The position numbers were made by a program, and so were the translations under genes. Of a stretch of 64,000 nucleotides of DNA, positions 16,691-24,172 are shown in pieces. The notes below the pieces were generated by a model that saw nothing but the letters and a program-made list of their open reading frames with translations, had not been told where the DNA came from and did not search any database. This DNA is from Microlunatus sagamiharensis (GTDB lineage Bacteria; Actinomycetota; Actinomycetes; Propionibacteriales; Propionibacteriaceae), in contig NZ_LT629799.1 in NCBI RefSeq assembly GCF_900105785.1, positions 2,480,001-2,544,000 of the forward strand. Direction: 5' to 3'. Position 1 is the stretch's first letter, and each line of letters starts with the position of its first letter.

Positions 16691-17637
16691 CGGGTCACCG
16701 CCACGGAGAGTCGGGGGTCCAGGAGCCGGTGGACGACGTCGGTGAGGACGTTGACCAGCAGCACGAAGACCGCGAGCACGAGGGAGACGGCCTGCACGAC
16801 CGGGTAGTCGCGGGTCGAGACCGCGCCGACCAGCAGGCTGCCCATCCCGGGGATGGAGAAGACGTTCTCGATCACGACCGTGCCGCCGACGAGGAAGGCG
16901 AGGTTGACGCCGAAGACGACGGCGACCGGAGCGATCGCGTTGCGGAGCACGTGCCGGGCCAGGACGGACCAGCCGGAGATGCCCTTCAGGCGGGCGATCG
17001 TGACGAAGTCGGACTCGAGCACCGTGATCGTGCTGGCCCGCAGCGAGCGCACGAGCACCGTGGAGAACGGGATCGCCAGCGTCACCGCCGGCAGCACCAG
17101 GTGGTAGAGGTGCCCGACCAGCCCGGTGCCGTAGCCGCCGATCGGGAACCACCCCAGCTTGAGCCCGAAGACCAGGATCAGCACGATCCCGATGAGGAAG
17201 GCCGGCAGGGCGTAGCCGAGGGTGAAGAACACCCGCGTGCCCTGGTCGACCGCCCCGCCGCGCTTGACCGCCGCCAGCACCCCGAGCGGGAGGCTGATGA
17301 GGGTGCAGAGCACGGCGGTGACGGCGACCAGCAGCAGCGAGGGCCCCACCCGGTCGACGAGGATCTCGCCGACCGGGCGGTGGTACTGGTACGACTCCCC
17401 GAACGACCCGGTGAGGGCCGAGCGGAGGAAGATCCCGTACTGGGTGAGGATCGAGTCGTTCAGGCCCAGGGAGTTCCTGATCTGCTCGGCCGCCTCGGGC
17501 GTGTAGCGGTTGCCGAGGATCTGGGTGGCCGGGTCGCCCGGCACCAGGCGGATGAGCACGAAGCTCACCAGCGTGATGCCGAACAGCACCGGGACCAGGT
17601 TCGCCAGCCGGGTCCAGCTCAGGCCGAGGTTCCTCAC
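16687..17637 (-). CDS. Oligopeptide-type ABC permease, OppB-like
   Basis: Inner-membrane permease of 316 residues. OppB/DppB hallmarks are the N-terminal TM1 followed by LVPGDPATQILG, the SFGESYQYHRPV loop, and the EAA-type coupling helix ARLKGISGWSVLARHVLRNAIAPV. The GTG at 17637 begins 2 bases after the stop of the substrate-binding protein gene, the only non-overlapping junction in the 14-gene unit. The partner permease follows with an ATGA overlap. Confidence 0.93.
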   Translation of the reverse strand: MRNLGLSWTRLANLVPVLFGITLVSFVLIRLVPGDPATQILGNRYTPEAAEQIRNSLGLNDSILTQYGIFLRSALTGSFGESYQYHRPVGEILVDRVGPSLLLVAVTAVLCTLISLPLGVLAAVKRGGAVDQGTRVFFTLGYALPAFLIGIVLILVFGLKLGWFPIGGYGTGLVGHLYHLVLPAVTLAIPFSTVLVRSLRASTITVLESDFVTIARLKGISGWSVLARHVLRNAIAPVAVVFGVNLAFLVGGTVVIENVFSIPGMGSLLVGAVSTRDYPVVQAVSLVLAVFVLLVNVLTDVVHRLLDPRLSVAVTR

Positions 17638-17639
17638 GG

Positions 17640-19247
17640 TCAGTGGCTTCCGACGGTGAGGCTGAGCAGTGAGTCGTTGTAGTTGCCGAGCGGGGAGACC
17701 TGGAAGCCGCTGACCCACGAGCCGGAGGCGTAGCGGAAGGGCGCGTAGGCCAGCGGGATGAACGGCGCCTGGTCGGCGATCGTCTGCTGGACCTGCGTGT
17801 AGAGCTCCGCGCGCTTGGTCTCGTCGGTCTCCGAGCGGGCGTCGTTGATCGCCTTGGTCGTGGCCTCGTCGCCCCAGTAGGAGCTGAACGAGTTGGCCCC
17901 GCCCTTGATGTCGGCGCCGAAGGTCGCGACCTCGTCGGGGTCGATGATGTCGTTGGTCCAGTAGCGCAGACCGAGCCCGTTGGTGCCCGAGCGCTCGTTG
18001 GTGTACGCGGTCGACTGCTCGTAGGACTGGATCGTCACGTCGATCCCGACCTTGGCCAGGTCGTCCTTGATCACCACGGCCTGCGCCTGGCCGGCGGCGT
18101 CACCGCTGACCGTGATCAGGTCGGTCTTGAAGCCGTTCGGGAAGCCGGCCTCGGTGAGCAGCTGCTTGGCCTTGTCGAGGTCGGGCTTGGGTGCGGCGAT
18201 CGACTCGGCCCAGTAGAGCATCTTGTAGGGGAAGAAGGTGTTCGCCGGCACCGCGTTGCCCTGGTAGGCGAGCGTGTTCATCGCGTCGAGGTCGAGCGCG
18301 GCCTTCACGGCCTGGCGGACCCGGACGTCCTCGAACGGCTTGGACTTCAGCGGCACCTGCAGGAAGTCGACGCGGGTCGACGGGAAGAGGTCGACGCGCA
18401 GCTTGGGGTTGGCCGAGAGCTGCTTGACCAGGTTGCCCGGCGGGTTCTCGATCACGTCCACCTGGCCGCCCTGCAGCTGCAGCACGCGGGTGTTGTCGTT
18501 GGTCACGATGCTGACGTCGACGGTGCTGATCTTGGGCTTGGGGCCCCAGTAGCTGTCGTTGCGGGTCAGCACCAGGTTGCTGTCGGGCTCGAGCTTGGTG
18601 ACCTTGAAGGGACCCGCGCCGTACGGGGTCTTGTTGAAGAAGTCCTTGTCGGCCTCGACGGCCTTCTGCGGGAGGATCCCGAACGCGTACATGGCGAGGT
18701 CGGCGAGCAGCGGCGCGTGCTTGGTCTTGAGCTTGATCACGACGGTCTGCGCGTCGGGCGCGGTGATCGACGTGACCGGGGTGATCAGGAAGCCCCAGCC
18801 GCCCTCGAGGTCCTTGGCGCGGTTGATCGACCAGGCGGCGTCGGAGGCGGTCACCGGCGAGCCGTCGGCGAACTTGGCGTCGGGGTTGAGCTTGAAGGTC
18901 CAGGTCAGGCCGTCGGGGCTGGTCTCCCAGGTCGAGGCCAGGTCGGGGACGACCTTGGTGCCGGTCGGGTCGGTCTGCACGAGGCGGGCGTAGATGTTCT
19001 GGTCGAGCCAGATGCTCTCGTTCGCCGCGTTCTCGGCCGGGTCGAGGGTGTCGATCGCGACGCCGTTGGCGATCTTGAGGGTGTCGACCTCGCTCGTCGC
19101 GGCCGGGGCGGAGGCGGCGGGGTCGGTCGAGGACCCTCCCCCTCCTCCGCAGGCGGCGAGCACCAGTGCGGCGGCGGCGATGCCGGTCGCACCGGTCAGC
19201 CGGAGCCGCCGCAGCGAGCGGCGGGGCGTGGCGGGCAGCTTCGTCAT
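17640..19247 (-). CDS. Solute-binding lipoprotein, family 5 (OppA/DppA-like)
   Basis: Extracellular substrate-binding protein of 535 residues. It has a lipoprotein signal with lipobox LAAC (Cys33) followed by a glycine/serine linker. The family 5 blocks include LDPAENAANESIWLDQNIYARLV and WTFKLNPDAKFADGSPVTASDAAWS. The ATG at 19247 has a strong GGAGG site and overlaps the ATPase stop. Family 5 proteins bind peptides, nickel chelates, opines or oligosaccharides; the ligand here is unknown. It delivers the substrate that defines the whole operon. Confidence 0.94.
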   Translation of the reverse strand: MTKLPATPRRSLRRLRLTGATGIAAAALVLAACGGGGGSSTDPAASAPAATSEVDTLKIANGVAIDTLDPAENAANESIWLDQNIYARLVQTDPTGTKVVPDLASTWETSPDGLTWTFKLNPDAKFADGSPVTASDAAWSINRAKDLEGGWGFLITPVTSITAPDAQTVVIKLKTKHAPLLADLAMYAFGILPQKAVEADKDFFNKTPYGAGPFKVTKLEPDSNLVLTRNDSYWGPKPKISTVDVSIVTNDNTRVLQLQGGQVDVIENPPGNLVKQLSANPKLRVDLFPSTRVDFLQVPLKSKPFEDVRVRQAVKAALDLDAMNTLAYQGNAVPANTFFPYKMLYWAESIAAPKPDLDKAKQLLTEAGFPNGFKTDLITVSGDAAGQAQAVVIKDDLAKVGIDVTIQSYEQSTAYTNERSGTNGLGLRYWTNDIIDPDEVATFGADIKGGANSFSSYWGDEATTKAINDARSETDETKRAELYTQVQQTIADQAPFIPLAYAPFRYASGSWVSGFQVSPLGNYNDSLLSLTVGSH

Positions 19248-20290
19248 GCGTTTCCTCCAGGAGGTGGGGTGGCGGTGGAGCCCGGGTAGAGGTGGCAGGC
19301 CACGCGCTGGCCGGCCGGGGTGGTGGTGGGGAGCGGCACGACCTCGCGGCACACGGTCATGGCGGCCGGGCACCGGGGGTGGAAGGTGCAGCCCGAGGGC
19401 GGGGTGATCGGGTTCGGCAGCTCGCCGGCGACCGCGCTGGTGGTCGTGCGACGGCGGCCGAGCTTGGGGGCGGCGGAGAGCAGCGCCTGCGTGTAGGGGT
19501 GCGCCGGGCTGGCGAAGATCGCCTCGGCCGGCCCGGACTCGACGACGCGGCCGAGGTAGAGCACGGCGACGTCGTCGGCGATCCGCTCCAGCACCGCGAG
19601 GTCGTGGGTGATGAAGAGGTACGCCAGGCCCAGCTCGGACTGCAGCCGCTGGAAGAGGTTCAGGACCTGGGCCTGGACCGAGACGTCGAGCGCCGAGACC
19701 GGCTCGTCGGCGACCAGCAGCCGCGGCCCGACGGCCAGCGCCCGGGCGATGCTGACCCGCTGGCGACCGCCGCCGGAGAGCTGGCCGGGCTTGCGGCCGG
19801 CCCAGCCGGAGGGGAAGCCGACCTGGTCCAGCAGCTCGGCCACCCGGGCCGGTCGCTCGGCGGCGGGGACGGTGCCGGTGACCTTGAGGACCTCGGCGAG
19901 CGCGGCGCCGACCGTCTCGTGCGGGTTCAGGGAGGTGTACGGGTCCTGGAGCACGACCTGCACGTCGCGCCGCAGCCGGTGGCTCATCGCGCCGCCACCG
20001 GAGGCGACGTCCTTGCCGTCGAGCAGGACCTGGCCGCTGCTGGGGCGCTCGAGGCGCAGCACCAGCCGGCCGAGCGTGCTCTTGCCCGAGCCGGTCTCCC
20101 CGACCACGCCGAGGGTGCGCCCGGGCATCACCGACAGGCTCACGTCGTCGACGGCGCGCAGGACCTCGCCCGGCTCGCGCTTGAACCACGCCCGCGTGCT
20201 GCGCTGCAGCGCGTAGTGCTTGCTCAGGCCCCTCGTCTCGAGCAGCGGCGTGCGCATCGTCGCCGCCAGCTCGGTGGCGAGGGCCGTCAC
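19244..20290 (-). CDS. Oligopeptide-type ABC importer ATPase, OppF-like, with altered signature motif
   Basis: ATP-binding subunit of 348 residues. Walker A is GETGSGKS (64-71), the Q-loop is VVLQDPYTSLNP, Walker B is LLVADEPVSALD, the H-loop is ITHDL, and the C-terminal oligopeptide domain carries PSGCTFHPRCP. The ABC signature reads LSGGG (171-175), then RQRVSIARAL, instead of the usual LSGGQ. The last position of this motif varies in nature, so function is probably kept. GTG at 20290 overlaps the SDR stop. Confidence 0.92.
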   Translation of the reverse strand: MTALATELAATMRTPLLETRGLSKHYALQRSTRAWFKREPGEVLRAVDDVSLSVMPGRTLGVVGETGSGKSTLGRLVLRLERPSSGQVLLDGKDVASGGGAMSHRLRRDVQVVLQDPYTSLNPHETVGAALAEVLKVTGTVPAAERPARVAELLDQVGFPSGWAGRKPGQLSGGGRQRVSIARALAVGPRLLVADEPVSALDVSVQAQVLNLFQRLQSELGLAYLFITHDLAVLERIADDVAVLYLGRVVESGPAEAIFASPAHPYTQALLSAAPKLGRRRTTTSAVAGELPNPITPPSGCTFHPRCPAAMTVCREVVPLPTTTPAGQRVACHLYPGSTATPPPGGNA

Positions 20291-21087
20291 GCTGACGCCC
20301 CCACAGGCTCGGCGGTCTTGAGCTCGCCCGGCATCCGGAACCGCCCGGCGCCCGACCCGCCGTCGACCGCGATCACCGCGGCGTTCACGTGGTCGCTCTC
20401 GGGCAGGCAGAGGAAGCGGACCGCGTTGGCGATGTCGGCCGGGAGGCCGGCGCGGCCGGTGGGGATCGAGGCGGTCAGCGACGCGCGCAGCTCGTCGCTC
20501 GCGCGGTCGGGGTTCGCCTCGCTCGCGCCGCGGACGTCGATGTAGCCGGGGGCGACGACGTTGCTGGTGATCCCGAGCGGGCCGAGCTCCATGGCCAGCG
20601 TCGCGGAGATCGTCTCGACCGCGGCCTTGGACGACGCGTACGCCGCCCCGCGCGGCCGTGGGCTCTTGGCCGAGCCGGTCGAGATGCTCACGATGCGGCC
20701 CGAGCCGAGGCCGGCGTCGACGTAGCGCTGGACGAAGGCGCGGCAGGCGAGGAACAGCCCGGTGACGTTGACGTCGAAGACGTGGCGCCAGGCGGCCGGC
20801 GTCATCTCCAGCAGGCCGGCGGTCGGGTAGTCGGCGGCGTCGTTCACCAGGATCGACGCCGGTCCCCACCGCTCCTCGAGCGTCGCGAGGGCCCCGTCGA
20901 CGGCGCCCTCGTCAGCCACGTCGCCCACGACCGAGAGCACGTCAGGGCGGTCGAGCGGGCACGGCGAGAGGTCGAGCACGCCGACCTTCGCGCCGCTGTC
21001 GGCGAGGGCGGCGACGATGGCCCGACCGAGCCCGTTGGCCCCGCCGGTGACCAGGGCCACCGACCCGTCCAGCGCTCCTGCAACCAC
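20287..21087 (-). CDS. Short-chain dehydrogenase/reductase (SDR), first gene of the leftward operon
   Basis: Classical SDR of 266 residues. The cofactor motif is TGGANGLG (14-21), the catalytic set has Ser in SISTGSA (about 137-139), Tyr150 and Lys154 (YASSK), and PGYIDV follows. The usual NNAG motif is changed to VNDAAD. The GTG start at 21087 lies 39 bases after the operator-like palindrome at 21109-21130. As first gene it probably catalyses a major oxidation or reduction of the imported compound; the substrate cannot be named. Confidence 0.9.
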   Translation of the reverse strand: MVAGALDGSVALVTGGANGLGRAIVAALADSGAKVGVLDLSPCPLDRPDVLSVVGDVADEGAVDGALATLEERWGPASILVNDAADYPTAGLLEMTPAAWRHVFDVNVTGLFLACRAFVQRYVDAGLGSGRIVSISTGSAKSPRPRGAAYASSKAAVETISATLAMELGPLGITSNVVAPGYIDVRGASEANPDRASDELRASLTASIPTGRAGLPADIANAVRFLCLPESDHVNAAVIAVDGGSGAGRFRMPGELKTAEPVGASA

Positions 21088-21108
21088 GCGTCCTCCTCGT
21101 TCGATCTA

Positions 21109-21130
21109 CGTCGGTTGTCGACAATCGACG
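21109..21130. promoter_or_regulatory. GntR/FCD-type operator 1 in the divergent promoter region
   Basis: A 22-bp imperfect palindrome with one mismatched pair. Its core TTGTCGACAA (21115-21124) is a perfect 10-bp palindrome flanked by CGTCG and CGACG arms. This is the kind of site bound by FadR/FCD-type GntR regulators. It sits just upstream of the SDR start at 21087 and shares a 16-base stretch with operator 2. The regulator encoded at 8070-8801 is the obvious candidate. Confidence 0.65.
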
Positions 21131-21254
21131 ATGTTCCACGCGGCCGCGGACTGTCAAGGGATTCTGAGAAACGTCCGTGTAACGGTCGTGAGTCGGCTTC
21201 TCACCAGGGCACTCGCTCGGGGCGTCGCCCTGGACGCGACCGGCGCCGAGGGAC

Positions 21255-21260
21255 TACGTT
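21255..21260 (+). promoter_or_regulatory. Candidate -10 element (TACGTT) of the rightward operon
   Basis: TACGTT fits TAnnnT and ends 2 bases before operator 2, so a bound repressor would cover the transcription start. No strong -35 is visible. The call is by pattern and position only. Confidence 0.35.
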
Positions 21261-21262
21261 CG

Positions 21263-21278
21263 GTCGACAATCGACGAT
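21263..21278. promoter_or_regulatory. GntR/FCD-type operator 2, shared 16-mer
   Basis: The 16 bases GTCGACAATCGACGAT are identical to 21117-21132 in operator 1. The left arm here is poorer (TCGGTCGAC), so this copy may bind less tightly. It lies 70 bases before the GTG of the rightward operon at 21349, about 146 bases from operator 1, a spacing that would allow coordinated control of both divergent units. Confidence 0.6.
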
Positions 21279-21348
21279 CGCGACGAACTCCTGCCACCCG
21301 GCGACGCGGTCGACCGGACGCCCGGCGTCCAGGAGGAGCATCGAACCC

Positions 21349-22377
21349 GTGCCCGCAACCACCGTCCTCATCGCCTCGCCGCTCGAGGCCGAGCTCGTCG
21401 ACCGGCTGCGCTCCGCCGTGCCCGAGGTCGAGGTCGCCTTCGAGCCCGACCTGCTGCCGGTCCCCCGCTACCCCTGCGAGCACGGCGGGACGAAGCCCGA
21501 CCTCGACGCCGCGCAGTCGCAGCGGTGGTCGGACCTGCTCGCCGGCGCGGACGTGACCTTCGACTTCGACTGGCGCGACCCCGCCGCGACGGCCACCAAC
21601 GCGCCCCGGCTCCGCTGGGTCCAGGCCACGAGCGCCGGCATCGGCGGGTTCGTCGCGCGCACCGGGCTGGACCGGACCGACATCACCTTCACCACCGCCG
21701 CCGGCGTGCACGCCGTGCCGCTCGCCGAGTTCGCGCTGACCGGCGTCCTCGACCTGGCCAAGGGCGTGCCGCACCTGCGGGCGCAGCAGGCCGCGCACCG
21801 CTGGGAGCGCTACGCCACCACCTCCGTCCGCGGTCGCCGCGCGGTCGTCGTCGGCCTCGGCTCGATCGGGCGCGAGACGGTCCGCCTGCTCGACGCCGTC
21901 GGGCTCGACGTGGTCGGCGTCGGCCGGCCAGGACGGACGTACGACGTCCCCGGTGCAGCACGCGTCGTGAGCACCGACGAGCTCGACGAGGTCCTGCCGG
22001 GCGCGGAGGTCGTCGTGCTGGCGACCCCGCTCACCGAGGAGACGAACGGGCTGCTGAGCCGGGCCCGCATCGACGCGCTGCCGGCCGGCGCGATCCTGGT
22101 CAACGTGGCTCGCGGACAGGTCGTCGACGAGGCTGCGCTGGTCGACGCGCTCGCGTCGGGCCACCTGGGCGGCGCGGCGCTCGACGTCTTCGAGGTGGAG
22201 CCGCTGCCGGCGTCGTCCCCGCTGTGGGACATGGCGAACGTGATCGTCTCGCCGCACTCGGCCTCGACCCTGGTCAGCGAGAACGCGGCGCTGGTCGACC
22301 TGTTCATCGACAACCTGCGGCGCTTCCTCGGCGGACGCCCGCTGCGCAACACCTACGACGCGACGAGGGGCTACTGA
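21349..22377 (+). CDS. D-isomer-specific 2-hydroxyacid dehydrogenase
   Basis: NAD(P)-dependent dehydrogenase of 342 residues, with the catalytic set intact: cofactor motif VGLGSIG (168-174), Arg255 in VNVARGQ, Glu284 in DVFEVEPLP and His303 in VSPHSAS. The family reversibly oxidises D-2-hydroxy acids to 2-oxo acids. The GTG at 21349 follows AGGAGG at 21331-21336. It is the first gene of the rightward operon, with operator 2 just upstream. Together with the aminotransferase at the end of the unit, it suggests handling of a 2-oxo acid intermediate. Confidence 0.9.
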   Translation: MPATTVLIASPLEAELVDRLRSAVPEVEVAFEPDLLPVPRYPCEHGGTKPDLDAAQSQRWSDLLAGADVTFDFDWRDPAATATNAPRLRWVQATSAGIGGFVARTGLDRTDITFTTAAGVHAVPLAEFALTGVLDLAKGVPHLRAQQAAHRWERYATTSVRGRRAVVVGLGSIGRETVRLLDAVGLDVVGVGRPGRTYDVPGAARVVSTDELDEVLPGAEVVVLATPLTEETNGLLSRARIDALPAGAILVNVARGQVVDEAALVDALASGHLGGAALDVFEVEPLPASSPLWDMANVIVSPHSASTLVSENAALVDLFIDNLRRFLGGRPLRNTYDATRGY

Positions 22378-22403
22378 GCCCCATGGGGACGGAGAAGCAG
22401 ACG

Positions 22404-23381
22404 ATGACGCAAGCCTCGGGAACGGCCGGGTCCGGTCGGGAGGACGCCCTGCAGGGCGGGACTTGGTGGATCGCGCCGACGCCGTTCGCGGCGGACGGTT
22501 CGGTGGACGGCGACGCCATGGAGCGGGCGGTCCGCACCGCCGTGGGCTGGGGCGTCGACGGGGTCACCGTGCTGGGCGTGATGGGCGAGGTCACCTCGCT
22601 GTCCGACGCCGAGCGCGACGTGGTGCTGGGCGCGGTGTCCCGCGGTGCGGGCGAGGTGCCCTTCGCCGTCGGCTGCTCGTCGGCCTCGGCCCCGCTGGTC
22701 GCCGAGCGCGCCGCGCGGGCGCAGGAGCACGGCGCCGTGGCCGCGATGGTCGCCGCCCCTCCCCTGGTCCGCGACGCCGACACGGTCGTCGCCTTCTTCG
22801 ACGCGGTCGGACGGCGCTCGCCGCTGCCGGTGCTGCTGCAGGACGAGCCCGTCGCGACGGGTGTGCAGCTCGCGGTGTCGACGCTGGTCGAGGCGCTCGA
22901 GCGGAGCGGTGCGGTGGCGATCAAGCTCGAGGACGCCCCGACCCCGCCCAAGATCACCAAGCTGCTGGCCAAGGTCCCGGACCTCACCGTCTACGGCGGC
23001 CTCGGCGGCGTGTCCGCGTACGCGGAGCTGTCGCGCGGGGCCGCCGGGACGATGACCGGCTTCGCCTACCCCGAGGTGCTGCGCGCCGTGCGCCTCGCGC
23101 TCGCCGACGGCGACCGGGCGCACGCCGCCCGCGTCTTCGACGCCTTCCTCCCGCTGATCGCCTTCGAGGGCCAGCCGGGCTACGGCCTCGCCATCCGCAA
23201 GGAGGTGCTGCGCCGCCGCGGCGCGCTGACCTCCGGCGCGATGCGCGGTCCGGTCCCCTCGGCCGGCCTCGACGCCGTCACCACTGCCGAGCTCGACGAG
23301 GTCCTGGCCCGGGTCGGGCTCGACCCGTCATCGGAGCGCTTCGACGTGGACGCCTTCCTCGGGGCGGAGGTGGCGGCGTGA
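22404..23381 (+). CDS. Dihydrodipicolinate synthase-family aldolase/lyase
   Basis: TIM-barrel class I aldolase of about 325 residues. The Schiff-base lysine is Lys174 (VAIKLED) and GVMGEV matches the family's phosphate/carboxylate loop. The usual catalytic tyrosine motif YNxP reads QDEP (146-149), so the enzyme is probably not a classical DapA and may have a shifted reaction. I chose ATG 22404 because GGAG lies nine bases upstream; ATG 22383 is also possible. The family cleaves or forms 2-oxo acids such as 2-keto-3-deoxy sugars acids or 4-hydroxy-oxoglutarate. Confidence 0.87.
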   Translation: MTQASGTAGSGREDALQGGTWWIAPTPFAADGSVDGDAMERAVRTAVGWGVDGVTVLGVMGEVTSLSDAERDVVLGAVSRGAGEVPFAVGCSSASAPLVAERAARAQEHGAVAAMVAAPPLVRDADTVVAFFDAVGRRSPLPVLLQDEPVATGVQLAVSTLVEALERSGAVAIKLEDAPTPPKITKLLAKVPDLTVYGGLGGVSAYAELSRGAAGTMTGFAYPEVLRAVRLALADGDRAHAARVFDAFLPLIAFEGQPGYGLAIRKEVLRRRGALTSGAMRGPVPSAGLDAVTTAELDEVLARVGLDPSSERFDVDAFLGAEVAA

Positions 23382-24172
23382 GCACCTCTCCTGCTGCGCA
23401 GCGCAAGGTCGCCGTCGTCGGCGGCGCCACCTCCGGGCTCGGCGCCGCCTCCGCCCGGGCGCTGGCCGAGGCCGGGCACGACCTGCTGCTCTGGTCGCGC
23501 GACCAGGCCCGGCTCGACGCCACGGCCGCCGACCTGGCCGGCACCGGCGTCACCGTGCGCACGGTCGCCGCGGACGCGGCCGACCCGGGGGCCGCGGCGG
23601 TCGTGGCCGAGGCCGCGGTCGAGGCGTACGGGCGCGTCGACGTCCTCGTCCTCAACGCGGGCGGCCCGCCCGTCGCCCGCGCGGACGAGGTCACGGCCGA
23701 GGGCCTGCGGGCGGCGTTCCAGCTGCTCGCGGTCACCCCGGTCGACCTGGCCAACCGGCTGCTGCCCGCCATGCGGGAGCGCGGCTGGGGCCGCGTCGTC
23801 TCGATCATGTCGTCCGGCGTGCGCGAGCCGATCGACACCCTCGCCTACTCCAACGCCGGGCGCGCGGCGCTCGCCGCCTGGATGAAGACGCTGTCCCGCA
23901 CAATCGCCGGCGACGGGGTCACGGTCAACGGCGTCCTGCCCGGCCGGATCGCCACCCCGCGCGTGGCCTCGCTCGACGAGGCCGCGGCGAAGCGGACCGG
24001 CAAGCCCGTGGAGGACGTCAGCCGCGACAGCGCGGCGTCGATCCCGGCCGGGCGCTACGGGCGCCCGGAGGAGCTGGCCGCGGTCGTCGCCTTCCTCGCC
24101 TCCGACGCCGCGTCGTACGTCACCGGGACCACGATCGCGTGCGACGGCGGTTCGCTGAGGTCGCTCCCGTGA
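23378..24172 (+). CDS. SDR-family protein without the catalytic lysine
   Basis: SDR fold of 264 residues. The cofactor motif is GGATSGLG, NAG is at about 93-95, SSG at 145-147, and Tyr157 lies in YSNAG, so the lysine expected four residues on is Gly161. Related SDRs with a YSN-x-x-R pattern exist, so this is a known subtype rather than a broken gene. GTG at 23378 overlaps the aldolase stop (GTGA). The reaction is unknown. The second cofactor-domain features, such as PGRIATPR after beta 6, are intact. Confidence 0.85.
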   Translation: MSTSPAAQRKVAVVGGATSGLGAASARALAEAGHDLLLWSRDQARLDATAADLAGTGVTVRTVAADAADPGAAAVVAEAAVEAYGRVDVLVLNAGGPPVARADEVTAEGLRAAFQLLAVTPVDLANRLLPAMRERGWGRVVSIMSSGVREPIDTLAYSNAGRAALAAWMKTLSRTIAGDGVTVNGVLPGRIATPRVASLDEAAAKRTGKPVEDVSRDSAASIPAGRYGRPEELAAVVAFLASDAASYVTGTTIACDGGSLRSLP

